A DNA stretch of 64,000 bases from Algoriphagus oliviformis (GTDB taxonomy: Bacteria; Bacteroidota; Bacteroidia; Cytophagales; Cyclobacteriaceae): contig NZ_JAFKCT010000010.1 of NCBI RefSeq assembly GCF_017254915.1, forward strand, positions 114,669 to 178,668, given 5' to 3'. The notes under the pieces were generated by a model. The model worked only from the letters and a program-made list of their open reading frames with translations, made no database searches and was not told the origin of the DNA. Below, piece after piece: positions 37,333 to 47,466 of this stretch; position 1 is the stretch's first letter, and every line of letters starts with the position of its first letter. The position numbers and the translations under genes are program-made.

Positions 37333-38487
37333 ATGCCTCTTTCCTCCAAGCTTCCCCATATCGGTACGACCATCTTCACAGTCATGTCTCGCATGGCCGC
37401 AGAGGAGGGCGCGATCAACCTGTCCCAAGGCTATCCGGGATTTGGCGCGGATCCCTTGCTCCTCGATTTGGTGGGGAAATATACCCGTGAAGGATATAAC
37501 CAGTACGCTCCGATGGCTGGCATTCCCCAGCTGAGGAAGGTGTTGGCGGAAAAGACCAAGCTGACACAGGGCTACTTCCCAGACCCGGAGCTGGAGGTGA
37601 CCATCGTCTCGGGGGCTACCGAGGCGATTTTCTCGGCCGTGACCGCCATCGTCCGTAGCGGGGACGAGGTGCTTGTATTGGAGCCCGCCTACGATAGCTA
37701 TGAGCCTGCGATCACGCTGAACGGCGGCACTCCTGTCTACGTCCCCTTGCGAGCCTCCGACTTTTCGGTGGATTGGGAGAAGGTCTCCGCGGCTATTTCT
37801 TCGAAGACTCGGGCGATTTTGGTAAACAGCCCCCACAACCCCAGCGGTTATGTCTGGACCGAGGGGGATTTGGAGCAATTGGCCGCATTGGTGAGAAACC
37901 GGGACATCTACGTCGTGAGCGATGAGGTGTACGAGCATATCACCTTTGACGGGATCAGGCACATCTCTCTGGGCGCCCATCCCGAGCTCAAGTCAAAAAC
38001 CTTTGTCTGTGGGTCTTTCGGGAAGACCTTTCATGTGACCGGCTGGAAAATTGGCTACTGCATCGCCCCCGAAAACCTGACCGCCGAGTTTCGAAAGGTC
38101 CATCAATACGTCACGTTTAGCACCGTGACTCCCATCCAATATGCCTTGGCAGAATACTTGATCCACCCAGATCGTTACCTTTCTATACCAGGTTTTTATG
38201 AGCGTAAGCGGGACGTGTTTGTGAAGGGGCTGGAAAAAACCGGCTTGCATTTCTCGCCGAGCCAGGGGAGCTTTTTTCAGTTGGCCTCCTATGGACATCT
38301 CTCCCAAGTGAGCGACAGGGTGCTGGCCGAGCGTATGACTAGGGAACTGAAGGTTGCCTGTATCCCCACCTCGGTGTTCTATTCCGACAAGCGGGACGAC
38401 AAGATCATACGCTTTTGCTTTGCCAAAGAGGAAGCGGAACTGCAGGAGGCGCTGCGTCGATTGGGGGGATTGGGGAGCATCCTCTAG
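37333..38487 (+). CDS. Methionine-type PLP aminotransferase
   Basis: 384 aa of fold-type I, class I/II aminotransferases. NLSQGYPGF near residue 29, SGATEAIFSAV, NSPHNPSGYVW, SDEVYEHITFDG, and the PLP lysine Lys231 in GSFGKTFHVTGWKIGY. The overall sequence fits the YbdL/methionine aminotransferase group that transaminates methionine with 2-oxo acids, used in Met salvage or degradation, but substrate range cannot be settled by eye. Single gene. Confidence 0.9.
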   Translation: MPLSSKLPHIGTTIFTVMSRMAAEEGAINLSQGYPGFGADPLLLDLVGKYTREGYNQYAPMAGIPQLRKVLAEKTKLTQGYFPDPELEVTIVSGATEAIFSAVTAIVRSGDEVLVLEPAYDSYEPAITLNGGTPVYVPLRASDFSVDWEKVSAAISSKTRAILVNSPHNPSGYVWTEGDLEQLAALVRNRDIYVVSDEVYEHITFDGIRHISLGAHPELKSKTFVCGSFGKTFHVTGWKIGYCIAPENLTAEFRKVHQYVTFSTVTPIQYALAEYLIHPDRYLSIPGFYERKRDVFVKGLEKTGLHFSPSQGSFFQLASYGHLSQVSDRVLAERMTRELKVACIPTSVFYSDKRDDKIIRFCFAKEEAELQEALRRLGGLGSIL

Positions 38488-38623
38488 ATCCATGGCCAGC
38501 ATGATCGGAAGGTGCTGGTGGTTTTGTTTTTCATAAACCCTATAATTCCTATTAATATGGTAGGATAAATGATTTTTGTTCCTAAGTTTGCGTCACGTTC
38601 CTCTGCAAACTTTGAAAATCTCC

Positions 38624-39496
38624 ATGGAAAAACTGATCCTTCGCCTTCGGACCGAACCCTTTTGGTCGATGTTTTTCGCATTTGCCGCAGTCATCTTTGC
38701 GCTGCTGGTGACTCAGACCCTCACCGAATCCATCAAAAGCTGGGAGCTGGACGTAGAGATGTTTTTGTGGTTTTTGCTGGTGGGATTCGTAGCCCAGAGT
38801 ATCGACGGCGCCTTGGGGATGGCCTATGGAGTGAGCTGTAACTCCATCCTGCTGGGCATAGGCATCCCGCCGGCCTCGGCCTCGGCATGGGTGCACTTTG
38901 CTCAGGTCTTTACCAGTTTGGCCTCTGGGATCTCCCACTGGAAAATGGGCAATGTGGATTGGAAGCTCGCCAAGCGGCTTTTGATCCCGGGTGTGCTAGG
39001 CTCCATCCTGGGAGCATTTCTGCTTTCCAACGTGAATGGAGACTTGGTCAAGCCGGCCATCGCGCTCTATCTTTTTGTGATGGGGATCGTGATCCTGAGG
39101 AAGGTGAAGAAAAAACATGCCTCCAAGTTTAACCGGGACAGCCGCAGTCTGCCTGTGCTTGCCACCACGGGCGGCTTTGCCGATGCGATAGGTGGCGGAG
39201 GCTGGGGGCCCATAGTCAACAGCACCTTGGTGAGCAAAGGCAAAATCGCCCGCTACGCCATCGGCACCGGGAACTTCGTGGAGTTTTTTGTCTCGCTGGC
39301 GAGTGCTTCCACATTCCTGTTTTTTGTGAAAGAACTCAGTCTCGCACCCGTTCTGGGGCTGATTTTGGGCGGTATCGTTGCGGCTCCTTTTGCGGCATAC
39401 ATCTGCAAGCTCATCAAGCCAAAACATCTGATGATAGGAGTGGGGGTGTTGATTATTTTCCTCAGCATCCGGACGTTTTACTTGGCGATCGCTTAG
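38624..39496 (+). CDS. TauE/SafE-family exporter
   Basis: 290 aa from ATG 38624 (a TTG at 38576 is open but weak). Eight or nine hydrophobic helices; GFVAQSIDGALGMAYGV and GGFADAIGGGGWGPIVNSTLV are the two inverted family motifs. TauE/SafE proteins move sulfite, sulfonates or related anions across the inner membrane. No sulfur-assimilation genes are adjacent, so the substrate is open. Confidence 0.9.
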   Translation: MEKLILRLRTEPFWSMFFAFAAVIFALLVTQTLTESIKSWELDVEMFLWFLLVGFVAQSIDGALGMAYGVSCNSILLGIGIPPASASAWVHFAQVFTSLASGISHWKMGNVDWKLAKRLLIPGVLGSILGAFLLSNVNGDLVKPAIALYLFVMGIVILRKVKKKHASKFNRDSRSLPVLATTGGFADAIGGGGWGPIVNSTLVSKGKIARYAIGTGNFVEFFVSLASASTFLFFVKELSLAPVLGLILGGIVAAPFAAYICKLIKPKHLMIGVGVLIIFLSIRTFYLAIA

Positions 39497-39600
39497 CCAG
39501 TTTTCGCTTCCGAGGGTTTCCCGGCGTTATTTTCCATGATATTTTTCGGTGAAAAAAGAAGTATTGGTCATCTTTGCACTTTCATCAAACCAAACAGTCA

Positions 39601-40023
39601 ATGAATTGGGAACAGCTGGATCAGCAACTCACCGAAATCGTAAAAAAAAGAAACCAACTCAGCACCATGGACTATAGCGATGCGAGCTATGATGACCTCG
39701 AAGAGGAGCTGCATGATTTGGAGGATGATTTTAACGACGAATATGAGGAGATCCTGGAGCCTCAGCTAGAGAAGATCTATTCCAAACTGAAGTCGGATAC
39801 CGATATCCTGCTGCCCACGGCCTACTTGGCCAATGCCTACCAAGAGATGCTTCCGGATGCCAATGGCGTGGTGACCTACGAGGTAGGCGGCAATGCCGGC
39901 GTACCAATCGAGTCAGACCAGTTTGACAAGCTGGATGTGCGGATCGTGCTGGTGCCAAACCCAGCCAGATTTGTCCTGATCGTAAACGGAAAGCAAATGA
40001 AAGATCTCTGGAGAAGCCGATGA
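39601..40023 (+). CDS. Conserved acidic hypothetical protein
   Basis: 140 aa from ATG 39601. Acidic N-terminal helices (MDYSDASYDDLEEELHDLEDDFNDEYEEIL) followed by a beta-rich part (GVVTYEVGGNAGVP, RIVLVPNPARFVLIVNGK). No signal, TM or known motif. I recall similar sequences from Cytophagales only, with no function assigned. It is monocistronic and ends at a hairpin shared with the convergent amidohydrolase. Confidence 0.7.
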   Translation: MNWEQLDQQLTEIVKKRNQLSTMDYSDASYDDLEEELHDLEDDFNDEYEEILEPQLEKIYSKLKSDTDILLPTAYLANAYQEMLPDANGVVTYEVGGNAGVPIESDQFDKLDVRIVLVPNPARFVLIVNGKQMKDLWRSR

Positions 40024-40044
40024 GGAAAGAACATGAAAGCCAAA

Positions 40045-40078
40045 AAATAAGGGGTAGCGCTCTACCCCTTATTTTTTT
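40045..40078. terminator. Bidirectional terminator
   Basis: AAGGGGTAG and CTACCCCTT form a stem around GCGCT, with a T-run after and A-run before. It can end both convergent genes. Confidence 0.85.
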
Positions 40079-40136
40079 GGCTTTCGCCATACAGGACCGT
40101 TCCGCGCTTTGATTCTCGTGGATGTTTTCGGACCGG

Positions 40137-41558
40137 TTATTTTTTCGCCTTCACCCAACTTTTGATCTCCGCGAGCATGCCATCCAAGTCTGCGCGGGAA
40201 AGGTACGTTCCATCCACGATCACCGACTCGATGGAAAGGGTGTTTTCGATGGCTTCCAGAGGATTTTTGTTCAGCAAGACCATGCTGGCCTTTCGTCCAG
40301 CCCTGATCGCGCCGTATTCTTCTTCCAAGCCAAAATAGGCTGGCCCATTCACCATCGAAGCCTGAAGCGCCTGGAGTGGACTGAGGCCATACCGAACCAT
40401 CAGAGCCAGCTCCCGGTGGATGGCCAGGCCGGGATAGTCGTAGGTGTTCAGGTAGCCTGCGTCGGTGCCAGCCATGATTTTCATCCCAGATTCCCACGCC
40501 AGCGGGAGTAGTCGCGCCGAGGCTTCAAACTGCATTTTGCGGTTTTTTCTGCTGGCCGAGTCTTCTTGGGCATAGCGGTCAATTCGCCACTGATAGCTTT
40601 CCTTTAGCCTCGGACCGAGGTAGTCCATGATGGTGTCATGGGAAAAGTCCAGGGAATCGAGGTAGGCGATGTTGTAGCTGATGAGCAGGGTGGGCACAAC
40701 GCCGGTGCCTTGGGCGGCAAACTGTCGGAATTTGATCCCAGCGACCGAATCGCTCAGGGTGGTGAACTGAAGTAGGCTGGCTTCCGCCGGGGAGAGCTTG
40801 CCTGTAAGCCTACCATCCCGGATGGTTTCTTCCTCAGACGTCGCGGCCCTCAGGAGGTAGCCTTGATGTTCGATGGTGGTAAGTCCGGCTTTGGATATTT
40901 CATCCAGCGTGATGACGGGATGGACATGTCCGGAGACCGACCAGCCTCTGGCACGGGCTTTTCTCGTGGCGGAAAGGAAAAGTTCGGCCGAAAGGGCATT
41001 GTCGGTGATCTTGACAAAATCTACGTCGAGCTTCTCCAGAGAGTCCAACGCCCGATCCAGCTCTTCCTCTGTGCCTATTTCCAAATCCCCGGGCCAGACG
41101 GAGTCGATGCCTTCAATCTTGGGGCCTGAGGTGAAGATTTTTGGCCCAAGTCGCTCTCCAGCATTGATCTCGCGCTTCCATTCCAGCACCTCCAGCGGAA
41201 TGTCGCCAGCTGCGTCCCGCACGGATGTGACCCCATAGGCGAGATAGAGCGGAAGCAGTCGCTCATTTTCGTCCACGTATTCCGCCCCGCCAAAGTGTAC
41301 GTGGTTGTCCCAAAGCCCAGGCATGAGGAATCTGGCCCCAGCATCGATCTCGATTTTGCCCGTAAACTGGGAAAGCAGACTGTCGCCACCGCTGAGGTAG
41401 ATGGAGTCTCCCCGTACCAGGACCACCTGATCGGGAATGACTTCCCCTGACTGGAGTTCAATCACCGAGGCGTTTTTGATCAGGAGATCTACCTCCGTCT
41501 TGGAGGTGCAGGCCATCGCAAGGCAGATCAGGGCAGGGAAGAGCGCAAGTTTTTTCAT
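40137..41558 (-). CDS. Secreted amidohydrolase lipoprotein
   Basis: 473 aa from ATG 41558. Lipobox LAMACTSK, then an amidohydrolase (TIM barrel) domain: NHVHFGG (HxH), VDFVKITDNAL (candidate carboxylated Lys), VSGHVHP and IEHQGY (His ligands), and MAGTDAGY (catalytic Asp). It probably hydrolyses a cyclic or peptide-like amide outside the cytoplasm; imidazolonepropionase-like relatives are common in Bacteroidota. Its ATG overlaps the TetR stop by one base (TGATG), so the regulator and enzyme are cotranscribed. Confidence 0.9.
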   Translation of the reverse strand: MKKLALFPALICLAMACTSKTEVDLLIKNASVIELQSGEVIPDQVVLVRGDSIYLSGGDSLLSQFTGKIEIDAGARFLMPGLWDNHVHFGGAEYVDENERLLPLYLAYGVTSVRDAAGDIPLEVLEWKREINAGERLGPKIFTSGPKIEGIDSVWPGDLEIGTEEELDRALDSLEKLDVDFVKITDNALSAELFLSATRKARARGWSVSGHVHPVITLDEISKAGLTTIEHQGYLLRAATSEEETIRDGRLTGKLSPAEASLLQFTTLSDSVAGIKFRQFAAQGTGVVPTLLISYNIAYLDSLDFSHDTIMDYLGPRLKESYQWRIDRYAQEDSASRKNRKMQFEASARLLPLAWESGMKIMAGTDAGYLNTYDYPGLAIHRELALMVRYGLSPLQALQASMVNGPAYFGLEEEYGAIRAGRKASMVLLNKNPLEAIENTLSIESVIVDGTYLSRADLDGMLAEIKSWVKAKK

Positions 41559-42253
41559 CAGAAAAGGCTGGTCTGTACGTGGGCTGGACGACTGGCCTGG
41601 ATGGTGCCCCGGAGCATGTCCTGCATCAGTTTGGTAAAGCCCGGCTGCCAAGCCTCGGCGCTGATCTTGGCCTCCTTGCTGTCGTAGCCGACGGGACCGC
41701 TCATTTTTTCAAAGCCGATGATCATCGCCCAGACGGTGTAGAACGTGATCTCTGGCTGGAGTTCTGGGCGGATGCTTCCGTCTTTGATGCCTTGGGATAC
41801 CATCTGAATGCCCAGTTTGATAGGCTCGTGGTGGGCTTCCAGTAGCTTGTGAAAATGGATGGAATCCAGGATCAGGGGATCGATCTCTTCCCTGAGCGTA
41901 GGGTGGTTGTATTTTTTCAACACATCCAGGAAGTTGATGACAGCCTGATAGTAGACGGGCTGCTCTTTGGAAAAATTCACCAGCTTGGCCAATAGGTCAC
42001 AGAGCATTTCCATGCCGTTTTTGCCCTTGGAGCGGAGCACTTCCCTGAATTCCTCCTTGAACTGGTCAAAGGCCTTTTTGCTGAGGGCCATGAAGAGGTC
42101 TTCCTTGTTTTTGTAGTAAAAATAGGTGAGGCCCTTGCTGATGCCTGCCCGCTTGGCCACGTCTTCCATGCGTGTGGCCTGGTAGCCTTTGGTGGTAAAC
42201 AGGGCTACCGCCGAGTCGAGAATGAGTTTTTCCTTGTTTTTTTCTCCTGCCAT
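41558..42253 (-). CDS. TetR-family regulator
   Basis: 231 aa from ATG 42253; a further Met four codons upstream is possible. HTH at residues 8-55 (ILDSAVALFTTKGYQATRMEDVAKRAGISKGLTYFYYKNKEDL), then a helical ligand domain. It likely represses its own operon, which continues with the amidohydrolase. The ligand is unknown. The tyrS terminator lies between it and tyrS. Confidence 0.93.
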   Translation of the reverse strand: MAGEKNKEKLILDSAVALFTTKGYQATRMEDVAKRAGISKGLTYFYYKNKEDLFMALSKKAFDQFKEEFREVLRSKGKNGMEMLCDLLAKLVNFSKEQPVYYQAVINFLDVLKKYNHPTLREEIDPLILDSIHFHKLLEAHHEPIKLGIQMVSQGIKDGSIRPELQPEITFYTVWAMIIGFEKMSGPVGYDSKEAKISAEAWQPGFTKLMQDMLRGTIQASRPAHVQTSLF

Positions 42254-42329
42254 GACACTGATCAAAAGTTGAATCCAAAGATATTAAATCAGGGTCAAAA
42301 TGCCCGTGGGGAACTGGGCTTTTGGCAAT

Positions 42330-42363
42330 AAAAAAGGCCTCAAATCGATGATTGAGGCCTTTA
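42330..42363 (-). terminator. Terminator of tyrS
   Basis: On the minus strand AAAGGCCTCAA pairs with TTGAGGCCTTT, followed by T-rich sequence. It lies 19 bp past the tyrS stop. Confidence 0.88.
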
Positions 42364-42381
42364 GTGCTGGCAGTCAGCGGA

Positions 42382-43674
42382 TTATTTTACTTCCAGGATG
42401 AAGTAGTTCTTCTTGCCTTTTTGGATCAAAAGGTACTTGCCTTGGAGCAGGTCAAATGCCAACGGAGCGTTGGGGTCAGAGAGCTTTTCCTTATTGATGC
42501 TCACGCCACCGCCTTGGATCATTTTGCGCGCCTCGCCTTTGGAGGGGAATATCTGGGCTTGGGTCTTTTCCCCAAAGAGGTCGAGGACATTTTCCAAGCC
42601 GTCAAACTCCCCTTTGCTGAGCTGGACTTGTGGCACGCCTTCGAAGACGGCCAGGAAAGTGCGCTCGTCCAAGGAGGCCAGATCCTCCGTGGAGGACTTG
42701 CCAAAGAGGATCTCGGAGGCCTTCACGGCCATCTCGTAGTCCGCCTGGCTGTGTACCATGATGGTGACCTGCTTTGCGATTTCCTTTTGCAGGAGTCGCA
42801 GGTGTGGAGCGGCAGCATGCTCAGTTTCCAGGCTTTCTATGGTCTGCTGGTCCAGCACGGTGAAGATTCGGATGTATTTGCTGGCGTCCTCGTCGGATAC
42901 GTTGAGCCAAAACTGATAGAAGGCATAGGGGGAGGTCTTCTCTGGATCGAGCCAGACCGATCCGCCTTCGGTCTTGCCAAACTTGGTGCCGTCAGCCTTG
43001 GTGATCAATGGTACCGTGAGCGCATAGGCTCCGCCTCCACCCATCCTGCGGATGAGCTCAGTGCCGGTGACGATGTTGCCCCACTGGTCAGATCCACCGA
43101 GCTGGATGGAGCAGTTGTTGTTTTTCCAAAGGTGGTAAAAGTCGTAGCCCTGAATGAGCTGATAGCTGAACTCGGTGAAGGAAAGGCCATTTCCGTCTTC
43201 CAGTCTTCGCTTCACGCTGTCCTTGGACATCATGTAGTTTACCGTGATGTGCTTGCCCACATCGCGGATAAACTCCAGGAAGGAAAACTGGGACATCCAG
43301 TCAAAGTTGTTGACGAGTTCCGCCTTGTTGGACGTGGCGCCCGAAAAGTCGAGGAATTTGGAAAGCTGGCTTTGGATGCAGGCGACGTTGTGGTCGAGGG
43401 TTGCCTTGTCCAGCAGGTTTCGCTCGGCGGACTTGAAGGAGGGATCCCCGATCATACCGGTAGCGCCTCCGACCAGCGCAAAGGGCTTGTGTCCCGCCCG
43501 CTGGAAGTGAAGCAGCGTCATCACGCCGACCAAGTGACCGATATGGAGCGAGTCAGCTGTAGGGTCAAAGCCCAGGTAGGCCGAAGCCATGCCTTTGTTG
43601 AGGTGCTCTTCGATCTCCGGGGTCATGTCCTGGAGCATTCCTCTCCACTTCAGCTCTTGTATAAATGAATTCAT
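42382..43674 (-). CDS. tyrS: Tyrosyl-tRNA synthetase
   Basis: 430 aa from ATG 43674, the normal TyrRS length; the longer open frame upstream has no similarity. HIGH-type motif HIGHLVG at residues 44-50, KMSKS-type motif KFGKT at 231-235, and GGSDQWGNI for tyrosine/tRNA binding; the C-terminal 80 residues carry the S4-like RNA-binding part ([19 protein letters not shown]). Charges tRNA-Tyr. It diverges from the tricorn-like gene; no T-box is seen. Confidence 0.97.
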   Translation of the reverse strand: MNSFIQELKWRGMLQDMTPEIEEHLNKGMASAYLGFDPTADSLHIGHLVGVMTLLHFQRAGHKPFALVGGATGMIGDPSFKSAERNLLDKATLDHNVACIQSQLSKFLDFSGATSNKAELVNNFDWMSQFSFLEFIRDVGKHITVNYMMSKDSVKRRLEDGNGLSFTEFSYQLIQGYDFYHLWKNNNCSIQLGGSDQWGNIVTGTELIRRMGGGGAYALTVPLITKADGTKFGKTEGGSVWLDPEKTSPYAFYQFWLNVSDEDASKYIRIFTVLDQQTIESLETEHAAAPHLRLLQKEIAKQVTIMVHSQADYEMAVKASEILFGKSSTEDLASLDERTFLAVFEGVPQVQLSKGEFDGLENVLDLFGEKTQAQIFPSKGEARKMIQGGGVSINKEKLSDPNAPLAFDLLQGKYLLIQKGKKNYFILEVK

Positions 43675-43835
43675 TGGGAAGGGTCTTTTTTGAATCAGGT
43701 CGCAAATATAGGCCATCCCCGGGGAGTATCGAAAAGATGCCGGATGATTCCGCCGCAATCATTTTCCGTTCCTCACATCTCTGCAGATGCGGAAGAGGTT
43801 TTTTTGTTTACTTTGAATCCAATCTTCATTATGCT

Positions 43836-46800
43836 ATGAAAAAAAGAGTTATCGGTTTTTTGTTGGGCTTTGGGCTGATGTGCGGAGTCTCGACTTTTGG
43901 TCAAACAGCTCCCAGCTGGCTGCGCTACCCGGCCATTTCGCCTGATGGAAGCCAGATCGCTTTCACCTATAAAGGTGACCTCTATCTCGTGCCGAGCGCC
44001 GGGGGCAAGGCCACCCAGCTGACTTTCCACGAAGCCCATGACTTCAAACCGGTCTGGAGCAAGGATGGCACGCAAATCGCCTTTGCCTCGGATCGCTATG
44101 GCAATTTTGACGTCTTTGTCATGGCTGCCGGCGGCGGGGAAGCTACTCGGCTGACCTACCACTCCACGGACGAGATGCCCTACGACTTCAGTTCCGACGG
44201 CCAGCGAGTCATCTTCGGTGCCGCCCGCATGGATGATGCGGCCCATCGTCAGTATCCGACCGGCTCCCAGCCCGAGCTCTACGAGGTGGCCAAAGGAGGC
44301 GGCCGCGTTGACCAGATCTGGACGATTCCTGCGGAATACGTGCAGAGCAGTAGGGACGGCTCCAAGATGATCTACCACGACAAAAAAGGAGGGGAAAACG
44401 AGTGGAGGAAGCATCACCAGTCGGGCATAGCTCGGGATATCTGGATCTATGACCAGGCCAAAAACGAGCACAAGATGCTGACCAGCTTCTATGGCGAAGA
44501 CCGAAACCCGGTCTTTTCGCCCGACGAATCGGAAATCTATTACCTCAGCGAGGCCAACGGCAGCTTCAATGTCCACAGCATGCAAGTCTCCGATCCTGCC
44601 AATCCGCAGGCGCTGACCAGCTTTTCAAACTTCCCGGTTCGCTTTCTTTCCATCTCCGATCAGGGCCTGATGAGCTTCAGCTACGACGGGGAGCTCTACA
44701 CCCTGAAAAAAGGAGAGGAGCCCAAGAAACTGTCGGTCTCCATTTCCACCCAATCCATCTCCAATCCGGACAACTATATCACCATCAACGGCGGGGTTCG
44801 GGAAATGTCCGTGTCACCTGATGGGAAGGAAATAGCATTCATCGCCCGAGGTGAGGTATTTGTCACCTCCGTGGACGGCTCGCTTACCAAGCGGATCACC
44901 AACACACCAGAGCAAGAGCGCTTCGTGGAGTTTGCTCCGGATGGCAAGTCGGTGGTGTACTCTTCCGAGCGGGACGGGAAGTGGCAGATCTTTCAGGCTA
45001 CCAAGGTGCGTGCGGAGGAGCCCTTTTTCTTTGCGTCAACCCTGATCAAGGAGGAGCCACTCGTCAGTGTAGCAGTGGACGCCTATTTGCCTAAGTTTTC
45101 CCCCGATGGAAAAAAGCTCGCCTACGTCGAAGGCCGACGGACGCTGAAAGTCCTGGACGTCGCTTCCAAGACTTCGGTCAGCCTGATGGGGCCAGAGCTG
45201 CTGTTTCATATGAGTGATGGCGACCAATACTACACTTGGAGCCCAGACAGCAAGTGGCTGTTGGCGAGCTACCGACCGACTATGACCAATTCCGAAGTGG
45301 TGCTCTTGGATGCCTCCGGCAAAGAAGCAATGCGCAAACTCACCCAAAGCGGCTACTCCGACGACAATGCCAAGTGGGTCAACGAGGGCAAGCAGATGAT
45401 TTGGTTTAGCAATCGGGACGGGCTGCGAAGCTATGCCACGAGCGGTAGGATGGAAGAGGACGTGTACACGATGTTTTTTGACCAGGCGGCTTGGGACAAG
45501 TTTCGCCTGAGCAAGGACGAGTTTGAGCTTCTGAAGGAGATCGAAAAAGCTAAGAAACCGGCCGAAGACGACAAGGCCAAATCGGACAAAAGCGAAGATG
45601 AAAAGGCGGTAAAGCCTATCGGGTTTGACTGGGATGGCTTTGAAGAGCGAAAGCTTCGGCTGACCATCCACTCCTCCAATATGGGGGACGCGGTACTGTC
45701 CAAAGACGGGGAGAAACTGTACTACCTGGCCCGTTTCGAAAAAGGCATGAACCTCTGGAGTACCAACCTGAGGACGCGCGAGACCAAGCAGGAAATAGCC
45801 CTTGATGCCAACTCGGGAAGATTAGTGTGGGACAAGGAGCAAAAAAATCTCTTTCTGCTGTCCGACGGCAGCATCTCCAAGATCAACCCGGAATCGATGA
45901 AGAAGGAAGGCGTAAAGATCGCCGGAGAGATGGCTTTTGACCGCGATGCCGAGATGGATTATCTATTTGAACATGTTTGGTTGAGAACCAAGGGGATGTT
46001 TTACACCCCTGACATGCATGGGGTGGACTGGAATGCCATCCATCCAGCGTATCAAAAGTACCTGCCGCACATCGGCAATAGCTATGAATTTGCGGAGATG
46101 CTATCCGAAATGCTGGGTGAACTGAACGTGTCCCATGCCGGGGCGAGGTATAGCAGGACGGTGCCGATGGCAGATGCCACCGGAGCTTTGGGCGTGTTTT
46201 GGGATTATTCTTTTGCCGGAGATGGCATCAGGGTCACCGAAGTCATCAAAGGCGGGCCGCTGGACAAAAGCGATGTCAGCGTGAAGCCGGGCATGATCAT
46301 CGAGCGCATCGATGGAGAGCTGGTCAGTGCCGACTTTGACTTTGCGAAGCTGCTCAATCGAAAGGCCGACCAGTTTACCCTGATCGAAGTGGTAAACCCG
46401 GACAATGGCGATCGGAAGCAGTATACGGTGAAGCCGATCTCACTCGGGGCGGAAAGCCAGCTGCTGTACAAGCGCTGGGTGAAAAAAAACCAAGAGGAAG
46501 TCGAGCGGCTCAGCGGGGGGCGACTGGGCTACGTCCACATACCAGGGATGAGCGATGGGCCCTATCGAAATGTGTATGAGGACATGATGGGCAAGTACTA
46601 TGAAAAAGATGGTGTGATCGTCGACACCCGCTTCAACGGGGGAGGAGACCTGGTGGCGGACTTGGCGATGTTTTTCACGGGAGATCCCTTCCTCACCTAC
46701 GCGACAGCCGACAAGGTGGTGGGTGGAGAGCCGACAGCCCGCTGGACAAAGCCGACCCTGGCCATGTTTAACGAGGCAAACTATTCGGACGGTCATTGCT

Positions 46801-47069
46801 TTGCCTGTGGCTACACGGACTTGAATATCGGTAAAACCGTGGGGATGCCTACGCCGGGTACCTGCTCTTTTGCGGGCTGGGAGGGGCTGCCAGACGGGAC
46901 ACGCTGGGGTGCGGTGCCCATCTCCGCCAAGGACAAAGCCGGAGATTGGCTGGAAAACAAGGAAACCAAGCCGCAGTTTGAAGTGAAAAATATGCCTGGC
47001 AAAGTAGATCAGGGAATCGACCAGCAGCTGGAAAAAGCGGTGGAAGAACTTCTCAAGGACGTAAACTGA
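43836..47069 (+). CDS. Tricorn-like S41 protease
   Basis: 1077 aa from ATG 43836. A signal peptide ends near STFGQ. PD40/propeller repeats (ISPDGSQIAF, WSKDGTQIAFASDR, FSPDESEIYYLS) fill residues 25-620, followed by a helix-rich C1 part, PDZ domain (about 785-870) and S41 tail-specific protease domain. Catalytic His767 (ELNVSHAG) and nucleophile Ser984 followed by Asp985 (NYSDGHC) match tricorn. It degrades peptides from outside the cytoplasm. It carries its own terminator. Bacteroidota usually have several such proteins. Confidence 0.95.
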   Translation: MKKRVIGFLLGFGLMCGVSTFGQTAPSWLRYPAISPDGSQIAFTYKGDLYLVPSAGGKATQLTFHEAHDFKPVWSKDGTQIAFASDRYGNFDVFVMAAGGGEATRLTYHSTDEMPYDFSSDGQRVIFGAARMDDAAHRQYPTGSQPELYEVAKGGGRVDQIWTIPAEYVQSSRDGSKMIYHDKKGGENEWRKHHQSGIARDIWIYDQAKNEHKMLTSFYGEDRNPVFSPDESEIYYLSEANGSFNVHSMQVSDPANPQALTSFSNFPVRFLSISDQGLMSFSYDGELYTLKKGEEPKKLSVSISTQSISNPDNYITINGGVREMSVSPDGKEIAFIARGEVFVTSVDGSLTKRITNTPEQERFVEFAPDGKSVVYSSERDGKWQIFQATKVRAEEPFFFASTLIKEEPLVSVAVDAYLPKFSPDGKKLAYVEGRRTLKVLDVASKTSVSLMGPELLFHMSDGDQYYTWSPDSKWLLASYRPTMTNSEVVLLDASGKEAMRKLTQSGYSDDNAKWVNEGKQMIWFSNRDGLRSYATSGRMEEDVYTMFFDQAAWDKFRLSKDEFELLKEIEKAKKPAEDDKAKSDKSEDEKAVKPIGFDWDGFEERKLRLTIHSSNMGDAVLSKDGEKLYYLARFEKGMNLWSTNLRTRETKQEIALDANSGRLVWDKEQKNLFLLSDGSISKINPESMKKEGVKIAGEMAFDRDAEMDYLFEHVWLRTKGMFYTPDMHGVDWNAIHPAYQKYLPHIGNSYEFAEMLSEMLGELNVSHAGARYSRTVPMADATGALGVFWDYSFAGDGIRVTEVIKGGPLDKSDVSVKPGMIIERIDGELVSADFDFAKLLNRKADQFTLIEVVNPDNGDRKQYTVKPISLGAESQLLYKRWVKKNQEEVERLSGGRLGYVHIPGMSDGPYRNVYEDMMGKYYEKDGVIVDTRFNGGGDLVADLAMFFTGDPFLTYATADKVVGGEPTARWTKPTLAMFNEANYSDGHCFACGYTDLNIGKTVGMPTPGTCSFAGWEGLPDGTRWGAVPISAKDKAGDWLENKETKPQFEVKNMPGKVDQGIDQQLEKAVEELLKDVN

Positions 47070-47083
47070 AGGCTGGTAAACGG

Positions 47084-47119
47084 AAAAGCCCGATCATCAG
47101 TTAGATCGGGCTCTTTTTT
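47084..47119 (+). terminator. Terminator after tricorn-like gene
   Basis: AGCCCGATC and GATCGGGCT form a perfect stem around eight bases, followed by a T-run. Confidence 0.9.
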
Positions 47120-47136
47120 GCTCTTTTTCTGACGAC

Positions 47137-47466
47137 TTACTGGTACTGTTTGGTGTTCAGTGACTCGTCGTTTTTGAAAAACTGGGACATCTTCGCAAAC
47201 GAGCTGTCGAAATATCCTTCCAGCATTCTCTTGATGATGAATGTTCTGTATTCATCTTTGGAGACAATCGGGAAATACTCGTGGCTTTTTCCGTAAGACT
47301 TGTGGCTGACAAATCCTTTTCTTTCAAGGATTCTCACGATGGTCGATACGGTGTTGTATGCAGGCTTCGGCTCCGTCATGGGAGACAGGATATCTTTCAC
47401 AAAGCCGCGCTCGATATCCCAGAGGATCTGCATGATCTCCTCTTCCGCTCTAGTTAAAGGTTTCAT
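47137..47466 (-). CDS. BlaI/MecI-family repressor, unpaired
   Basis: 109 aa. The winged-helix HTH with LTRAEEEIMQILW and AYNTVSTIVRILERKGFVSHKSYGKSHEY is that of BlaI/MecI/CopY. Normally the next gene is a BlaR1/M56 membrane peptidase that inactivates the repressor; here nothing of the kind lies nearby: the closest genes are a tricorn-like protease and a desaturase. It may be regulated by a distant partner. The protein is slightly shorter than many BlaI proteins at its C-terminus. Confidence 0.9.
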   Translation of the reverse strand: MKPLTRAEEEIMQILWDIERGFVKDILSPMTEPKPAYNTVSTIVRILERKGFVSHKSYGKSHEYFPIVSKDEYRTFIIKRMLEGYFDSSFAKMSQFFKNDESLNTKQYQ